Shown: positions 50,830 through 62,605, counted from the first letter of the stretch. The stretch is 64,000 nucleotides of DNA from Acestrorhynchus altus (GCA_034509495.1 CM067518.1:7914168-7978167); one strand, 5' to 3'. The notes: generated by a model from the sequence alone, not told the origin. A program made the numbers and translations.

Positions 50830-51883
50830 TAAGCATTTATGTGTTGAAGCACTTTTGGCAGCAATACAGCTTCAAGCCTTTTTAGCTACTCTGAGGTCCG
50901 GAGCAGGATATCACCAAGGATGTCTCTGTATGTTACTGTAGTAATTTTTCCCTTAATCCTAATTAGTCTCAGTTCCTGCTGCAGAAAACATCCCCACAGC
51001 ATGACGCTGCCACCACCATGCTTCACTGTAGGAATGGTATTGGCTAGGTGATGAGCAGTGCCTGGTTTCCTCCAGACATAATGCTTTTTTTTGTTTCTCA
51101 TGGTCTCATAGTCCTTCAGGTGCCTTTTCGCAAACTCCAGACAGGCTGTCATGTACTTTTTCCTGAGGAGTGGCTTCTGTATGGCCAGTCAACCATAGAG
51201 GCCTGATTGGTGGTGTGCTGTAGAAATGTTGTCCTTCTATAAAGTTCTCTTTTCTTCACAGAGAAGTTGGAGCTCTGTCAAAGTGACCATTGTACCACAA
51301 TCCCTCAGTTTGGCTCAGCAGCCAGCTTTATGAAGAATCCTGGTGGTTCCAACTTCTTCCATGTATGGATTAGGCCACTGTGCTCAGTGGGACCCTGAGT
51401 GCAGAAGATTTTTTTTCTGTACCCTCCCCCAGATCTGTGTCTCAATACAATCCAGTTTTGTAGGTCTACAGACAATTCCTTAGACTTCATTGCTTTGTTT
51501 GTGCTCTGACATGCACTGTCTACCATGAGACCTTATATAAACAGGTGTGTGCCTTTCCAAATCATGTCCAACCAACTGAATTCACCACAGGTTTACTCCA
51601 ATCAAGCTGTAGAAACATCTGAAGGATGATCAGTGGTAACAAGATGCACCGGACCTCAATTTTGAGTGTCATGGCAAAGACTGTGAATACATGTTGTAGT
51701 TCAGTGTTTGTATTAATACATTTGCAAAAATGTCAAACAATAATTTCTCACTTTATCATTGTGGTGTATTGTGTGTAGAATTTTGATGGAAAAATTGAAT
51801 TGAGTTCATGGTGGAATAAGACTGTAACATAAAAAATATGGAAAAAGTGAAGCGTAGTGAAGACTTTCTGGATGCACTGTACA
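50830..51883 (-). mobile_element. Tc1-like transposon, decayed
   Basis: The right end reads CTTTCTGGATGCACTGTA, the inverted form of the TACAGTGCATCCAGAAA tip at 34067. On the minus strand the N-terminal codons (MKSKELSVDLQNWIVLRHRSG, from about 51493) are followed, after a broken stretch, by HLKDYETMRNK and the VWRKPGTAHHLANTIPTVKH to GGGSVMLWGCF block (50886-51152). The C-terminal DNDPKHT and NPIE motifs are not found, so the catalytic triad is incomplete. The left end is not well defined. Confidence 0.8.
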
Positions 51884-51887
51884 AGTA

Positions 51888-53390
51888 CAGTGGGGAAAAC
51901 AAGTATTTAGTCAGTCACCAATTGTGCAAGTTCTCCCACTTAAAAAGATGAGAGAGGCTTGTAATTGACATCATAGGTAGACCTCAACTATGAGAGACAA
52001 AATGTGAAAAAAAAATTGAGAAAATCATTTTGTCTGACTTTTAAAGAATTTATTTGCAAATAATGGTGGAAAATAAGTATTTGGTCACCTACAAACAAGC
52101 AAGATTTCTGGCTGTCACAGACCTGTAACTTCTTTTTTAAGAGGCTCCTCTTTCCCCCACTCATTACCTGTATTAATGGCACCTGTTTGAAGTCGTTAAC
52201 AGTATAAAAGACACCTGCCCACAACCTCAAACAGTCACACTCCAAACTCCACTATGAAAGAACGAAAGAGCTGTCGGAGGACACCAGAAACCGAATTGTA
52301 GACCTGCACCAGGCTGGGAAGACTGAATCTGCAATAGGCAAGCAGCTTGGTGTGAAGAAATCTACTGTGGGAGCAATAATTAGAAAATGGAAGACCTACA
52401 AGACCACTACTAATCTCCCTCGATCTGGGGCTCCACGCAAGATCTCAGCCCGTGGGGTCAAAATGATCACAAGAACGGTGAGGAAAAATCCCAGAACCAC
52501 AAGGGGGGATCTAGTGAATGACCTGCAGAAAGCTGGGACCAACGTTACAAAGGCTACCATCAGCAACACACTACGACGCCAGGGACTCAGATCTTGCAGT
52601 GCCAGACGTGTCCCCCTGCTTAAGCCAGTCCATATCCAGGCACGTCTGAAGTTTGCTAGAGAGCATTTGGATGTTCCAGAAGAGTATTGGGAGAATGTCA
52701 TATGGTCAGATGAAACCAAAGTAGAACTATTTGGTAAAAACACAACTCGTCGTGTTTGGAGGACAGTGAATGCGGAGTTGCATCCAAAGAACACCATACC
52801 AACTGTGAAGCATGGGGGTGGCAACATCATGCTTTGGGGCTGTTTCTCTGCAAAGGGACCAGGACGACTGGTCCGTGTACATGAAAGAATGAATGGGGCC
52901 ATGTATTGTGAGATTTTGGGTGCAAACCTCCTTCCATCAGCAAGGGCAATGAAGATGAAACGTGGCTGGGTCTTTCAGCATGACAATGATCCCAAGCACA
53001 CTGCCAGGGCAACAAAGGAGTGGCTTCGTAAGAAACGTCCTGGAGTGGCCTAGCCAGTCTCCCGATCTCAACCCCATCGAAAACCTTTGGAGGGAGTTAA
53101 GTCCGTGTTGCCCGCCGACAGCCCCAAAACATCACTGCTCTAGAGGAGATCTGCATGGAGGAATGGGCCAACATACCAGCAACAGTGTGTGCCAACCTTG
53201 TGAAGACTTACAGAAAACGTTTGACCTCTGTCATTGCCAACAGAGGATATACAACAAAGTATTGAGATGAACTTTTGTTATTGACCAAATACTTATTTTC
53301 CACCATTATTTGCAAATAAATTCTTTAAAAGTCAGACAAAATGATTTTCTCAATTTTTTTTTCACATTTTGTCTCTCATAGTTGAGGTCT
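51888..53390 (+). mobile_element. Tc1/mariner transposon, nearly full length, right end truncated
   Basis: It begins after TA with CAGTGGGGAAAACAAGTATT. The left inverted repeat continues to about 52095; its inner part (GACTTTTAAAGAATTTATTTGC and GGTGGAAAATAAGTATTTGG) recurs inverted at 53280-53345. The right repeat stops at 53390 after GTTGAGGTCT, where about 90 bp should follow, so the outer right end is lost. It carries the transposase pseudogene at 52254-53265. Same family as 43358-44463. Confidence 0.9.
52254..53265 (+). pseudogene. Tc1-like transposase, frameshifted
   Basis: A DDE transposase of about 340 codons is readable only by crossing frames. The ATG at 52254 is out of frame with the main body (KELSEDTRNRIVDLHQAGK onwards). 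The body keeps the helix-turn-helix (GKQLGVKKSTVGAIIRKWK), GAPRKIS, IWSDETKVELFG (first Asp), TVKHGGGNIMLWGCF and HDNDPKHTA (second Asp). A deletion near 53035 shifts the frame before [16 protein letters not shown] (the Glu). A one-base loss near 53100 shifts it again, before [13 protein letters not shown], ending RGYTTKY and TGA. All three catalytic residues survive but in different frames, so the copy is dead, though recently active by its look. Confidence 0.92.
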
Positions 53391-54607
53391 GGTTTAAGGC
53401 CAAGGCCAAGCACATGAGTAGTGGGAGGGACTACCTGTTCATATTTACCTATTCATCTGTCTCAGAGTCATAAGCTGCATGTCAATGTCATCCCAATTGT
53501 GGCCGAGTTATTAGCCATCTAATGTTTGATGCTTCATGGATTGATTGATATGATTAAAAATTCAACATTTATTTGATAATTATTTACTGTGATACTTCAA
53601 ATGGTGATATAAGACCAAAGTTGAAGGTGATCTGCCAAATCTAAGGCGTTATAAGTAGACATTGAAAACTGATGGCCATGTTTTTTTTTTTTTATGAATA
53701 TGACCTCGTAAACAAAGATACTGGTCCTGGACAGCATACACTAACACCATGCCAAATTCATTGTCAATTGGACAGTTTTGTTGGCATAGCAATGGCAATT
53801 TTATTGTCATAGTGTCCCCTGGGAATGCAGTACAACTGCTTTAGACAAAGTATTTGTCTAGGACCCCTCTAGGGTACACGCCCTACATATAGTTATTAAT
53901 TTTTTTAGGTGCCAGTAATTCTGGATGAAACTGAAATTTGTTCCATTTCATTTATATCATTTATATGTGCATACACGGAATGTTTGGCCTAAAATACATT
54001 TGCTAAATTTTCCCTCTGGATCAATAAACTATCTGTCTGTCTGTCTCTCAGAATTTTGCTGATCTGTATTGTTGTGATTTTGTGATGTAAATAATGTGAA
54101 CCATCCAGTTATATAAGCAATCCCTCTGATTGCTGTTACTGTACCTTTAGATGATAATCTGATGGGTGACTACAACACACAGCAAATCAAAAATATCATT
54201 GTCTGTTGCTTTAAAAATCCCATGAAATTGAATCAATTGGGCTCCCAAAAATACTTATGGAATCAGCTCTGAAATGAATCCCTGTACGCAGTGTAACCTA
54301 TTATAAAGCCTGCAGATATATTTGCCCATATGAGAACTACCTTGAGGTAGTGGGTTCAGTAACGACTAGGCCCATTGCCCGCATGTTGACCCCGCAATCA
54401 CACTGCTTTGCTGGGATTAGTTCCACTTGACTGGGCCTGTAGCAGTTCCTCTAGGAGCTGGAGTAATGCATGGAACATGGAGCTGTCACTCTCACTGTGG
54501 GGACTCCCTGTTCCAAGACCTTTCGGTCCCAATGGCAAGCATAGACTTGAACTGACAGGCAGTGATGTGTGTGCTTGTCGGTATATTTTTTGTGGGTGGA
54601 TGACAGG

Positions 54608-54609
<2 letters not shown>

Positions 54610-54654
<45 letters not shown>

Positions 54655-54734
54655 TGTGTGTGTGTCTGTGTGTGTGTCTGTGTGTGTGTGTGTCTGTGTG
54701 TGTGTCTGTGTGTGTGTCTGTGTGTGTGTGTGTG
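54610..54734. repeat. (GT)n minisatellite-like tract with CT interruptions
   Basis: GT runs interrupted at regular 10- to 14-base spacing by TCTG, giving a higher-order repeat. Long Cys-Val or His-Thr frames across it are artefacts. Confidence 0.95.
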
Positions 54735-56740
54735 CATGTGCGTGTGCATACAAGATTGCATGGGTGCGTGCGTGCATCTCAAAATGTCTTGAATTTATGA
54801 CATAAGAGCGACTAACATGATTCTGGTGTGTTCTATATATTGTAACTGTCACGCAAAAACCTTGTATCATTTTGCTTTTTTGGCCTTTTCACTTTGAGAT
54901 AATGACAGAAATTAAGTGACATTAATGTGAATCTTACATTTGTTTTTCAAAATGTCACAATGACTGGACAAATAGAAATGTTCCTAAATGATTTTACATT
55001 GATTGTTTTTTTGGATTAATAAGGTAACAAGGAAATACTGCCAGTAGAATAGGACTCTCTGACATATTGTGTATAAAGCATTGAGCTGTGGAGCAGTGAA
55101 ACTGTGTTCAATTCAGGAGTTAATTTGACGTGAGATGATGTGGGGTGGTGACCATCCAACATCCTCACAGCAATGCACAACTCTTTTTTTAGTACTCAGA
55201 TATCTGAGGGTCTGAGATATAATGAATGAGCAAGTGTCCTGGTATTTTTCTACATTTCTTGTATATTGTGCTAAATATATTGCTGAAATATAGCTTGTGT
55301 ATGTTAAAGTATTGGCGTTCACGTGCACATCTAATATATGACCACAGGTCCTGACATGGTTTAAAGCAAGTGTGCTGGTGTGTGCCTCCAGACTTTGTGG
55401 CAGGCAGTGTGGCAGTGGAACATGTGTGAGTATGTGATGTAGGGTTGGAGGAAAACAGTGTGAGGATCTGATTGCAGCAGCTGTCAGTGTGTGTGGGTTG
55501 GGGTGGGCAATGTGGAGAGTGTACAGTATGGCAACGCTCACGCTAGACTTTTTTGTGCATGACCTCCGATTACTAGAGGGCATGCACAACATGGTCCATT
55601 ACGTCCTTAACTCTTCATTTTCCCTATTGCCCTCTTTCATTAAATGGTATGTTGGCTATGGTTGTCAGTGCCTAGGTTTTATAAAGAACATCTTTATTTT
55701 TGTTATTGATTTGGCTTAATCCTACCACAACTTTCATTCAGTTTGCTTTTCATGAATGACATTTCAAAGTACTATCAATATTAATCTGTTTAAAGGAATG
55801 CCAGAAAATTTCCATGTAGCATATATGATGTAAATAATTGATTTGAGTCATGCATAAATCATTCATGCAAAACACATCTAGTAGTGACTGTGTTGGAGTC
55901 AGATTCGCTCAGATAAACATTTGAACTTGATATAAACCTTATATTTATACACAACAAAATGTTATAACAAAATAGTTTTAATTATTAACATAAAAAAAAA
56001 GACTGAATATGCTTTTATTTTCACTGAGATTTTGAAATATAATACACAAATGCACAGTAGCCATTTCACATAATGAACAAGGTTTATCCTAGTCCTTTTC
56101 TTTTTTATTATTTATTGCATGTACATTTATTTTATATGTATTACATATCTTCAAAGATCATTGGAATTAATACTAATTGATGTTCCTGTTAAGATATAAG
56201 CTAAGGATTGCCAACCTTTTGCTCCTCATGGGCCAATTAACCCAGCATAAAATATTCTGTGGCCCACATGAAAATGTAATCGGCATATTTTATGTTTTTT
56301 AACAGTATCCACACAAATGGTTCTTTAGTGTCTTGGTCATCTGCTGGAGCATGTTTTGGCTAGTGTACTCTGTGAAATGGAAATTTTGAAAAATTATAAT
56401 TCTCGTAATTTTTCTGTTCCACCACATTTTAGAAAATGGAATTTTAGGATGTTTGTGAACAAAAGAGACTAAAGCTCTTAGTATCTGTTGAACATCCAGA
56501 ACTGACCTAACTTTACTGATCTGGCAGAGTCGTAGGTGGCTGTGACCCACATGTAAAAAAAAATAAAATCATGGATAATGTCAGTATTTGGTGGGATTTC
56601 AATTTGACCAGCTTGCAGTGATTTTAGGGCTCATACATAAGTTGTGGAATAAATATGTCCCTGAAGTTTATGTAACCTCAGTCAGTAAAATATGTCAACT
56701 CTCCATTAATATGTTTCTTTTTTGCATATTTTCTCTATAG

Positions 56741-56996
56741 GCCTAGGCCATGGGGGGAACTAAGAGCAAACCCAAAGAACCAGGCCAGCGCTCCCGCAGC
56801 CTAGATGGAACCATTATCTCAGGAAGTGGTTGTGGTAATGCTGGGGGCCATTCTCATACTAGCCTCACACCCAACAGGAGCCCACCAGTGGATGGCACTC
56901 GACCTGGTGTTCAGCCCATTCACAACAATGCAGAACTTGCCCTGTTTGGGGGGGTAGACACCGACAGAATCACCTCTCCTCACCACTGTGCAGCTG
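56741..56996 (+). CDS. src: src exon 2: start codon, myristoylation signal and unique domain
   Basis: The acceptor TTCTCTATAG ends at 56740; nine 5'UTR bases precede the ATG at 56750. The frame gives MGGTKSKPKEPGQRSRSLDG. Gly2 followed by the basic KSKPK is the N-myristoylation and membrane-anchor signal of Src. RSRSLD corresponds to the PKA site at Ser17 of mammalian Src. The rest is the low-complexity unique domain, ending LFGGVDTDRITSPHHCAAG, parallel to human LFGGFNSSDTVTSP. The exon stops at a GTAAGA donor (56997) after one base of a Gly codon. The residues distinguish it from Yes and Fyn, which lack this N-terminus. Src is the membrane-bound non-receptor tyrosine kinase acting in adhesion, growth-factor and neuronal signalling. 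Its SH2 and kinase exons lie downstream of the window. Confidence 0.96.
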
Positions 56997-57985
56997 GTAA
57001 GAAGCACTTTTCTTCCTTAAAATGGAACATACTTGTCGCTAGAGATGGGAATCATTTAAGATATGTTGGAATCAGTAGAATATTGATTCTGCTTAATCGT
57101 ATAATTCTTTATAAATTCCTGATAAATATTCTGTGTGGGGAAAGTGCCAAATACCCAACCCCATTAGGACACTCCCCTACACACTAGGAGGAAAGTGCCA
57201 TCTCCAATACAATGGCTAATACATGCCTGTGATCCTGGGATCATAGTGTTGGCACATTAGACTCCTGAGCCACTCAGAGCTCTCCCAGCCAATTTGCCAT
57301 AGTTGATGTTAAATTTCTAATGTGAAATTTATTCTTTCCAAAATTAACCAAAGCAAAGAACTCATTACACCATATCCAGCTGAACATAACTTGGCTTTGA
57401 AAGTTTGCCTACAGATGCCTGGTGTGACTGCATTATGCAAGAAATGGTATTTCTTGCTCCAGGCTTCCCCCTATAGTCATGGATTGTAATTTGTAGTTTG
57501 AGTCACCCTTACATTAATTTCCGAACAAGCTGAAAGATGCCAGTTGAGTGTCACAATGATTTTGAAGCTGTTTTCCTACATAATGCTACTTTAAATGTAG
57601 ATACTGTTACAGTTTTGAATTTGAAGTTTGACAAAATCAAATTATTTTTATGTAGTGTTTATCTGTGTTAGTTTTATGCACACATTTTCTTTAAAAATGG
57701 ACAAAGGCATTTCACATTTCAGCCACTCTAAAGCCTAAGCATTTTCTGCACTTTGTACATTTTTATGGGAAACATCATGTCGTACTCAACAGCATGTTAA
57801 GCTCTAGTGCAAAACTAAAATGACCAACTCTGGACTATAGCTTGAATTTTTGACATTCTGTATTAATGTTTCAGTGGGGGTTTAGAGGGTCAGAATTTCT
57901 TTTATTTAAAATAACCTCTTGATTAAGTTGTAAGTAGAAGTAAATTTGATTAAGATTTTTTTACTCATTAGATTTCTTTGTGTAG
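56997..57985 (+). other. src: src intron 2
   Basis: From the GTAAGA donor to TTTGTGTAG; about 1 kb. No gene or recognisable element seen, apart from the block TATTTCTTGCTCCAGG near 57450, which also occurs near 47190 and marks a dispersed repeat. Confidence 0.85.
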
Positions 57986-58085
57986 GAGGCGTGACTACAT
58001 TTGTGGCATTGTATGACTACGAGTCACGCACCGCCTCTGATTTATCATTCAGGAAAGGAGAACGCCTACAGATCGTCAATAACAC
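57986..58085 (+). CDS. src: src exon 3: first half of the SH3 domain
   Basis: The 100-nt exon lies between TTTGTGTAG (ending 57985) and the donor GTAAGA (58086). It completes a Gly codon and encodes GVTTFVALYDYESRT, ASDLSFRKGERLQ and IVNNT. ALYDY is the SH3 hallmark, with the RT-loop residues following it. Compared with mammalian Src, the RT loop has Ala in place of Glu (ESRTAS against ESRTET). The exon ends after two bases of the Thr codon, at the n-Src loop, exactly where the neuronal N1 insertion is made in other vertebrates. The size and phase equal those of the mammalian exon. Confidence 0.97.
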
Positions 58086-59133
58086 GTAAGAAACCTCTGA
58101 GAAATGTCAGAGTGCATTTACATGTACACACAAAAGACAACAACTTGAAGAAAACAGCAGAGAACCGAATACACTAGACAGTTACTCTAGTGTGTAGCAT
58201 TCTGAACACGCCCTCTGAGGCAGACATGAACACACTCACTTGAACCCCTCATACAAGCACTATTACAGACACAGAAACAGTCTCTCTTTCATACTTGTTT
58301 GTCTGTCTGCTGTGCTCTTCTGTGCTTTCTGGCTGCTGTGCCACCAAAGTGCATGTAGCCCTGCCCGCTTCCCCCACTGGTAACCATAGGAACAGGCTTC
58401 CCTCTGAAGGCTCTGGATTTGCGAGATGACTGGGTTTTTTTATTTTTTCTGTCCTTTTAGGGTTTTCCCAGCTCACAAAAGCTCAGCTGCATGTCTTTGC
58501 CTCTGCTTCCTCTCTCTTTCTCTTTGTGCTCCTGATGATCACTTCCTCAGACCAGCGTGTACTCTATCATTAGAAAAGAAACACTCTGAAACAGCATCCC
58601 CTGCTTCCCTGTGTACAATGAGAGAGGCTCCGGGTTCCTTTAAAAAACAAATAAATGTGGAGCCTGGTTACTGTAGAATCAATACAAGGGCAGTGGACCA
58701 TGCTTTAAGCTCCCCTCCCCACAACTATTTTACACAGTCCTAAAGCCACCCTGGCATTCTCCAATAATGCATTAATTGGATTGTTAATTATTTCCCTTCC
58801 GCATCAAAAACACAGTGCTGAATTTAAATGTACTCTGCTGGAAAAAAACAAGGCTGGCAGTATTTTCACTGTACAGATTTCACTGTACACTGTGCTTCGA
58901 TACAATGCGTTCTCTGTGTGTAAGCAGAAATGGTTTAAGGTGCAGTAGTTTTTAGGTCTTTTGTGCTTAAATCTGAACTTTTGGTGGAAATCAATGTAAA
59001 AAAAAAATTATTCCAAGTAATTCCGGTCCATTGTGTTGGTCCATTCATCAGGGAATTTGGAAACAATGTAAAGAACAACTGTAAGTTTAGATGCAAGAAT
59101 GGAGAACTGATATTTATATGTGTAATTAAACAC

Positions 59134-59470
59134 TACTGGTCAAAAGATTTAAACACCCAATATGGGTTCTTATGCAGCAGCATGTTTCTATTCAGGTCAC
59201 ATTACAGCACAACGACCGATTTGTTCTACTGGTGTACGATCAACCACAACATTATGACCGCCTCCTTGTGTCTACACTTTGTTCTATAATAAGCCTGCTG
59301 TCCATTTGTTTCTTGGCATATCTTGTTAGGACCACCACAGAGCAGGTATTATGTGGGTGGTGGGTCAATCTGTGCACTGCAGTGACACTGAGATGGTAGT
59401 GGTGTGTGACACTGCTGTTTCTGATCCACTCAACACCATTGTGGACACACCACTTGGACTCTAGCCTAAT
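59134..59470. repeat. Dispersed fish repeat with transposon-like start
   Basis: It begins CACTACTGGTCAAAAGATTTAAACAC (compare 37303), then from 59228 ATCAACCACAACATTATGACCGCCTCC, GGGTGGTGGGTCAATCTGTGC, CACTGCAGTGACACTGAGATGG and CTGATCCACTCAACACCATTG. The same blocks occur at 40733 and, in reverse sense, at 28925. Confidence 0.6.
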
Positions 59471-60068
59471 ATATGTGGCTTGTATTGGACTTTGCGACAC
59501 GTGAACATCCCTGATATATAGTACTCTGCAAAAGTTCGTCACTTATTCATGCTTGACTGTGCTTGTAAAAACATTGTATACTAAAACAACATATACAAGT
59601 AATTGTAAATAAAGTAAAATGAAGAATGTACAATTTTGAAGAAAGTAGTTGAGATCTTGTGAACTAGTTTGAAGAACTGTTGTTCCAGATTTCTCACAGA
59701 AATCTACAGTCAGCACATGGAAGTGTTGAATTCCATCACCAGCTCATCTGGTTTAACATCATTAAGCACAAATACTAATTCACCAAACCAGGTGTCGGAT
59801 GATAACTATAAATGCTGTGTAACACTTATGAGATGTTTTAATGGACCCAGTGATGTAAGACAACCACTCTTTGTATGGAAATTGTTTAGAATGCAGTTAT
59901 ATTTATTCTGATAATTGTCTTACTGAGCACACGTCTTCCCAGATAAGGAAAAAGATGTAATGCTTAAATATATGTTGGATGTAGCCATTAGAAGATGGGA
60001 AAATTGTGACCATGAAGTTCATATCTCTGTTTCTTTATTCATTGGCTTTTGCTCTAATTCTTTCTGTC

Positions 60069-60141
60069 TTTTTTTTTTTTTTTAAACCTTTTCACCCCTT
60101 CTTCCTCTTTTCCTCTCTCCTGTGGTCACTGTTTAACCTAG
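60069..60141 (+). promoter_or_regulatory. src: Polypyrimidine tract and repressor-type CUCUC sites before the N1 exon
   Basis: A run of T, then CTTTTCACCCCTTCTTCC and TCTTTTCCTCTCTCC, leads to the acceptor CCTAG. CTCTC at 60114-60118 resembles the CUCUCU elements to which the splicing repressor PTBP1 binds upstream of mammalian N1. The site assignment is by analogy. Confidence 0.55.
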
Positions 60142-60159
60142 GAGAAAGCTGAACTGCAG
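60142..60159 (+). CDS. src: src neuronal N1 microexon (18 nt)
   Basis: An 18-base segment lies between CCTAG (60141) and the donor GTTAGT (60160). Joined to exon 3 (ending AC) it reads T-RKLNCR-E and keeps the frame into exon 4: six added residues, the size of the mammalian N1 exon (RKVDVR). It falls in the intron between exons 3 and 4, exactly where N1 lies in mammals. Its product would be the neuronal N1-Src, with a longer n-Src loop in the SH3 domain that changes ligand choice. It is skipped elsewhere. The surrounding pyrimidine tracts and the TGCATG motif downstream support regulated splicing. It is too short to show as an open frame on its own. I did not find a convincing N2 exon after it. 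Confidence 0.88.
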
Positions 60160-60180
60160 GTTAGTAACAGCTGCTTTGCT

Positions 60181-60226
60181 TTTTTCTCTCGCCATCCTTG
60201 CCTGCTTCATGTATGAGTCTTGCATG
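60181..60226 (+). promoter_or_regulatory. src: N1 downstream control sequence: CTCTC and TGCATG
   Basis: CTCTC at 60186-60190 is followed by TGCATG at 60221-60226, 62 bases after the N1 exon. In mammalian N1, the downstream control sequence pairs CUCUCU with UGCAUG, which RBFOX proteins bind to promote inclusion in neurons. The match in order and distance is strong but functional activity is inferred. Confidence 0.7.
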
Positions 60227-60639
60227 TCATTCCTCCATGCCCACCAGAGAAATGTCTAGGCTTTTGGAGACTAATGGAGAATGATAAAAATAGTTTGGCG
60301 TCTCCTCAAAACTGGACCAAAAGCTGCCATCTTAGTTTTGTCCTTCATCCACTTTCTAGACATTCTGTTCTAGTTTCACTTTCATTTGCTTGTTTACAGT
60401 TTCAGAGGTATCCAGGTTGTTTCCTGTTTTCCATGTTATTTTCATTCCATCATTAGTTACTAAGATCATCTGTTCAAATCCACCAGAGCTGCACGGTATT
60501 TTGTCAATGTATGTATATACTGTAATTTGTTCTATGGTTTCTACATGTAAAGTATGTGATTTTGAAAAAAAAAAAAAAAAAAGTCCAAATACAGTTTTAC
60601 ATGCATATTTTCATCATGTTTAATTGGCCCTGGAATGCC

Positions 60640-61040
60640 AATGCCAGTCTTACCCAGTGAAACTGTTACTGCCTGTGCCAATCTTACCCGCTTAGACTAC
60701 CTGCTGAGACCATTCCTGCTAATTCCATTCTTTCCCGTTGAGACCGTTCCTGCCCATGCCAGTCTAACCCGCTGAGACCTTTCCTGCAAATGCCAGTCTT
60801 ACACGCTGAGACTGTCCCTGCAATGCCAGTCTTACCCGCTGAGGCCATTCCTGTCAATGCCAGTCCTACCCGTTGAAACTGTTCCTGCCAATGCCAGTCG
60901 TACCTGCTGAGACCGTCCCTGCCAATGCCAGTTTTACCCGCTGATGCTGTTCTTGCCAATGCCAGTCCGTTCCTGCTAATACCAGTCTTACCCACTGAGA
61001 CTGTTACTGCCAATGCTAGTCTTACTTGCTGAAACTGCAG
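60640..61040. repeat. Minisatellite, 34-bp unit, about 11-12 copies
   Basis: The unit AATGCCAGTCTTACCCGCTG followed by AGACCGTTCCTGCC repeats with substitutions and a few partial copies. On the minus strand the array reads as a low-complexity frame (repeats of VGKTGISR and AGKTGIGR type); it is unlikely to be a protein because it lies in a src intron and has indels between units. Confidence 0.9.
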
Positions 61041-62604
61041 AAAGACACAAGCGCACTCCCCACTCAAAATATCTTGCAATGGCTATGGTCTTATCAAACA
61101 GTGTTGTTAAGGTGTCAGTGCAGTGAATACCCGACTACATGAATAGCTACATGAATAGCTACATCTAGGGTTGTGATATGCATGCTCACAACTGTTCCTG
61201 TGACAATTTTAAATTTAGTTCAGGTCAAAGAACCCTGTGTTGTGAAATGTAGTCATGTGATTAAAATAAGTATATGCACAATATTTATAGTGATGCATTT
61301 TGTCTGTATGTTAAAGTATCAGTATCAGCAGATTCTTAAAAGCCACCATTTAAATACTGAATACTGTGATTTATATTCGAGACGTGCTGCACTTCATCCA
61401 AATTAACATCACTAATTACACCCTTTGCAACGAAACAGCGTTGTTTAGTGTTCTTTGAGCACTCACAATGCTCAGCAAAGCATATATAAAGTTATTGAAT
61501 TAAAGCTAAATATAATTATCATATATGTTGTAGATGAGTGTTGTGGATATTTGAATGAATAAAGTATTAATGTGATTCATTCACTTGTAGATGTGTTTGG
61601 TCAAAGCAAGTTGCATCAGTGTGCTATTATATTGCAGGGCACATTGTAATCACATTTACAGCTATGATATGGTGTTTTTTTCTATATTATATAATATGTA
61701 GTAAATATAAATTGAATCCGTATCATCGTTTACCAGAATAATATATGTATATGTGCAGTTTGAATAGCACAGTGTACCTTTCATTCGGGTTATGAGTGAG
61801 TTTACAGACAGGAAAGTATTGTAGAGTCTGTAGGCTTTATTGTTTTTGGTTTGGAGTTGTGTGTCGAGTCAGCAAACAGCAGTGTTATTACTTCAGCTGG
61901 GGGAGGGATGGAGGGGGTCAGTACTAGCAAGCGAATTGATGAAATCCAAATTTAACCAAAAAAATCTAATATTTTTTTAGCTGGCATACATTTAGTAGTA
62001 GTGTTGGGAGGTTTTCACACACTCATCATGGACATAAATGTTAATATTGGTCCATCAGTTATTTACAGCTGTTTGGGGCAGGGTGCATATACTACACATC
62101 ATGATCAATTGGGTTGATTTGACATCAATTATTGGTTTGACCAATACACAAGTGGCCATTTCTGAACTGCTTTTTCTAATGATGCCAAGATTATCAGTTT
62201 ATCAGGAAGTGTAGCCGCTTTGCCAGGCTCTGGAATGCCCAGACTGTCACCCTCAACTGTGAGGAAACAGGCCTGTACAGTGGGTAAGTACAGGCCTGCC
62301 ATCAACTGGAAGCTGCTGGAACAATAGTGTCGATGCCCTCGACCCTAATTCAACTCTACTGATTGAACTTTATTAAAGAAGAGGGATCAAATATCTGACT
62401 GGATTTCTGCCAGGAGCTTTATGTACTGGACCACAGAAATGGTTCACATCCATCTTGTGTTTTAACATCTCTTAATTCTCTGCTTATTACCCTCTTGCTC
62501 CCTCTCTATACTGTACATGGATCATGAGGCTATTTGCTAAGGGACATTTAACCATATATTAGGTGTGCTGAATGTATATTTATCTTTGTTGATTCCATAC
62601 CCCC

Positions 62605-62605
<1 letters not shown>

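Larger units (their letters stand above)
58086..60141 (+). other. src: src intron between exon 3 and N1
   Basis: It holds a dispersed repeat (about 59134-59470) and ends in a long pyrimidine-rich tract. The short open frames within it show no recognisable protein. Confidence 0.85.

Noticed and set aside
54451..54870. Long open frames rich in Cys-Val or His-Thr across 54451-54870
   Set aside because: They are translations of a (GT)n tract; no splice context or non-repetitive domain.
57001..57187. Extension of the src exon 2 frame to 57187
   Set aside because: Codons after 56996 lie beyond a consensus GTAAGA donor and lose similarity to Src; exon 3 continues the protein exactly.
60640..61040. 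CRISPR-like array
   Set aside because: The units are contiguous, diverged, without unique spacers, and in a vertebrate intron.
60684..61079. 131-codon minus-strand frame with GKTGI-type repeats
   Set aside because: It is a reading of the 34-bp minisatellite in a src intron; units have indels and no homologous protein is recognised.
62430..62460. Possible src N2 exon (TGGTTCAC-like)
   Set aside because: A short chance match without acceptor and donor at the right distance; no convincing N2 exon found.
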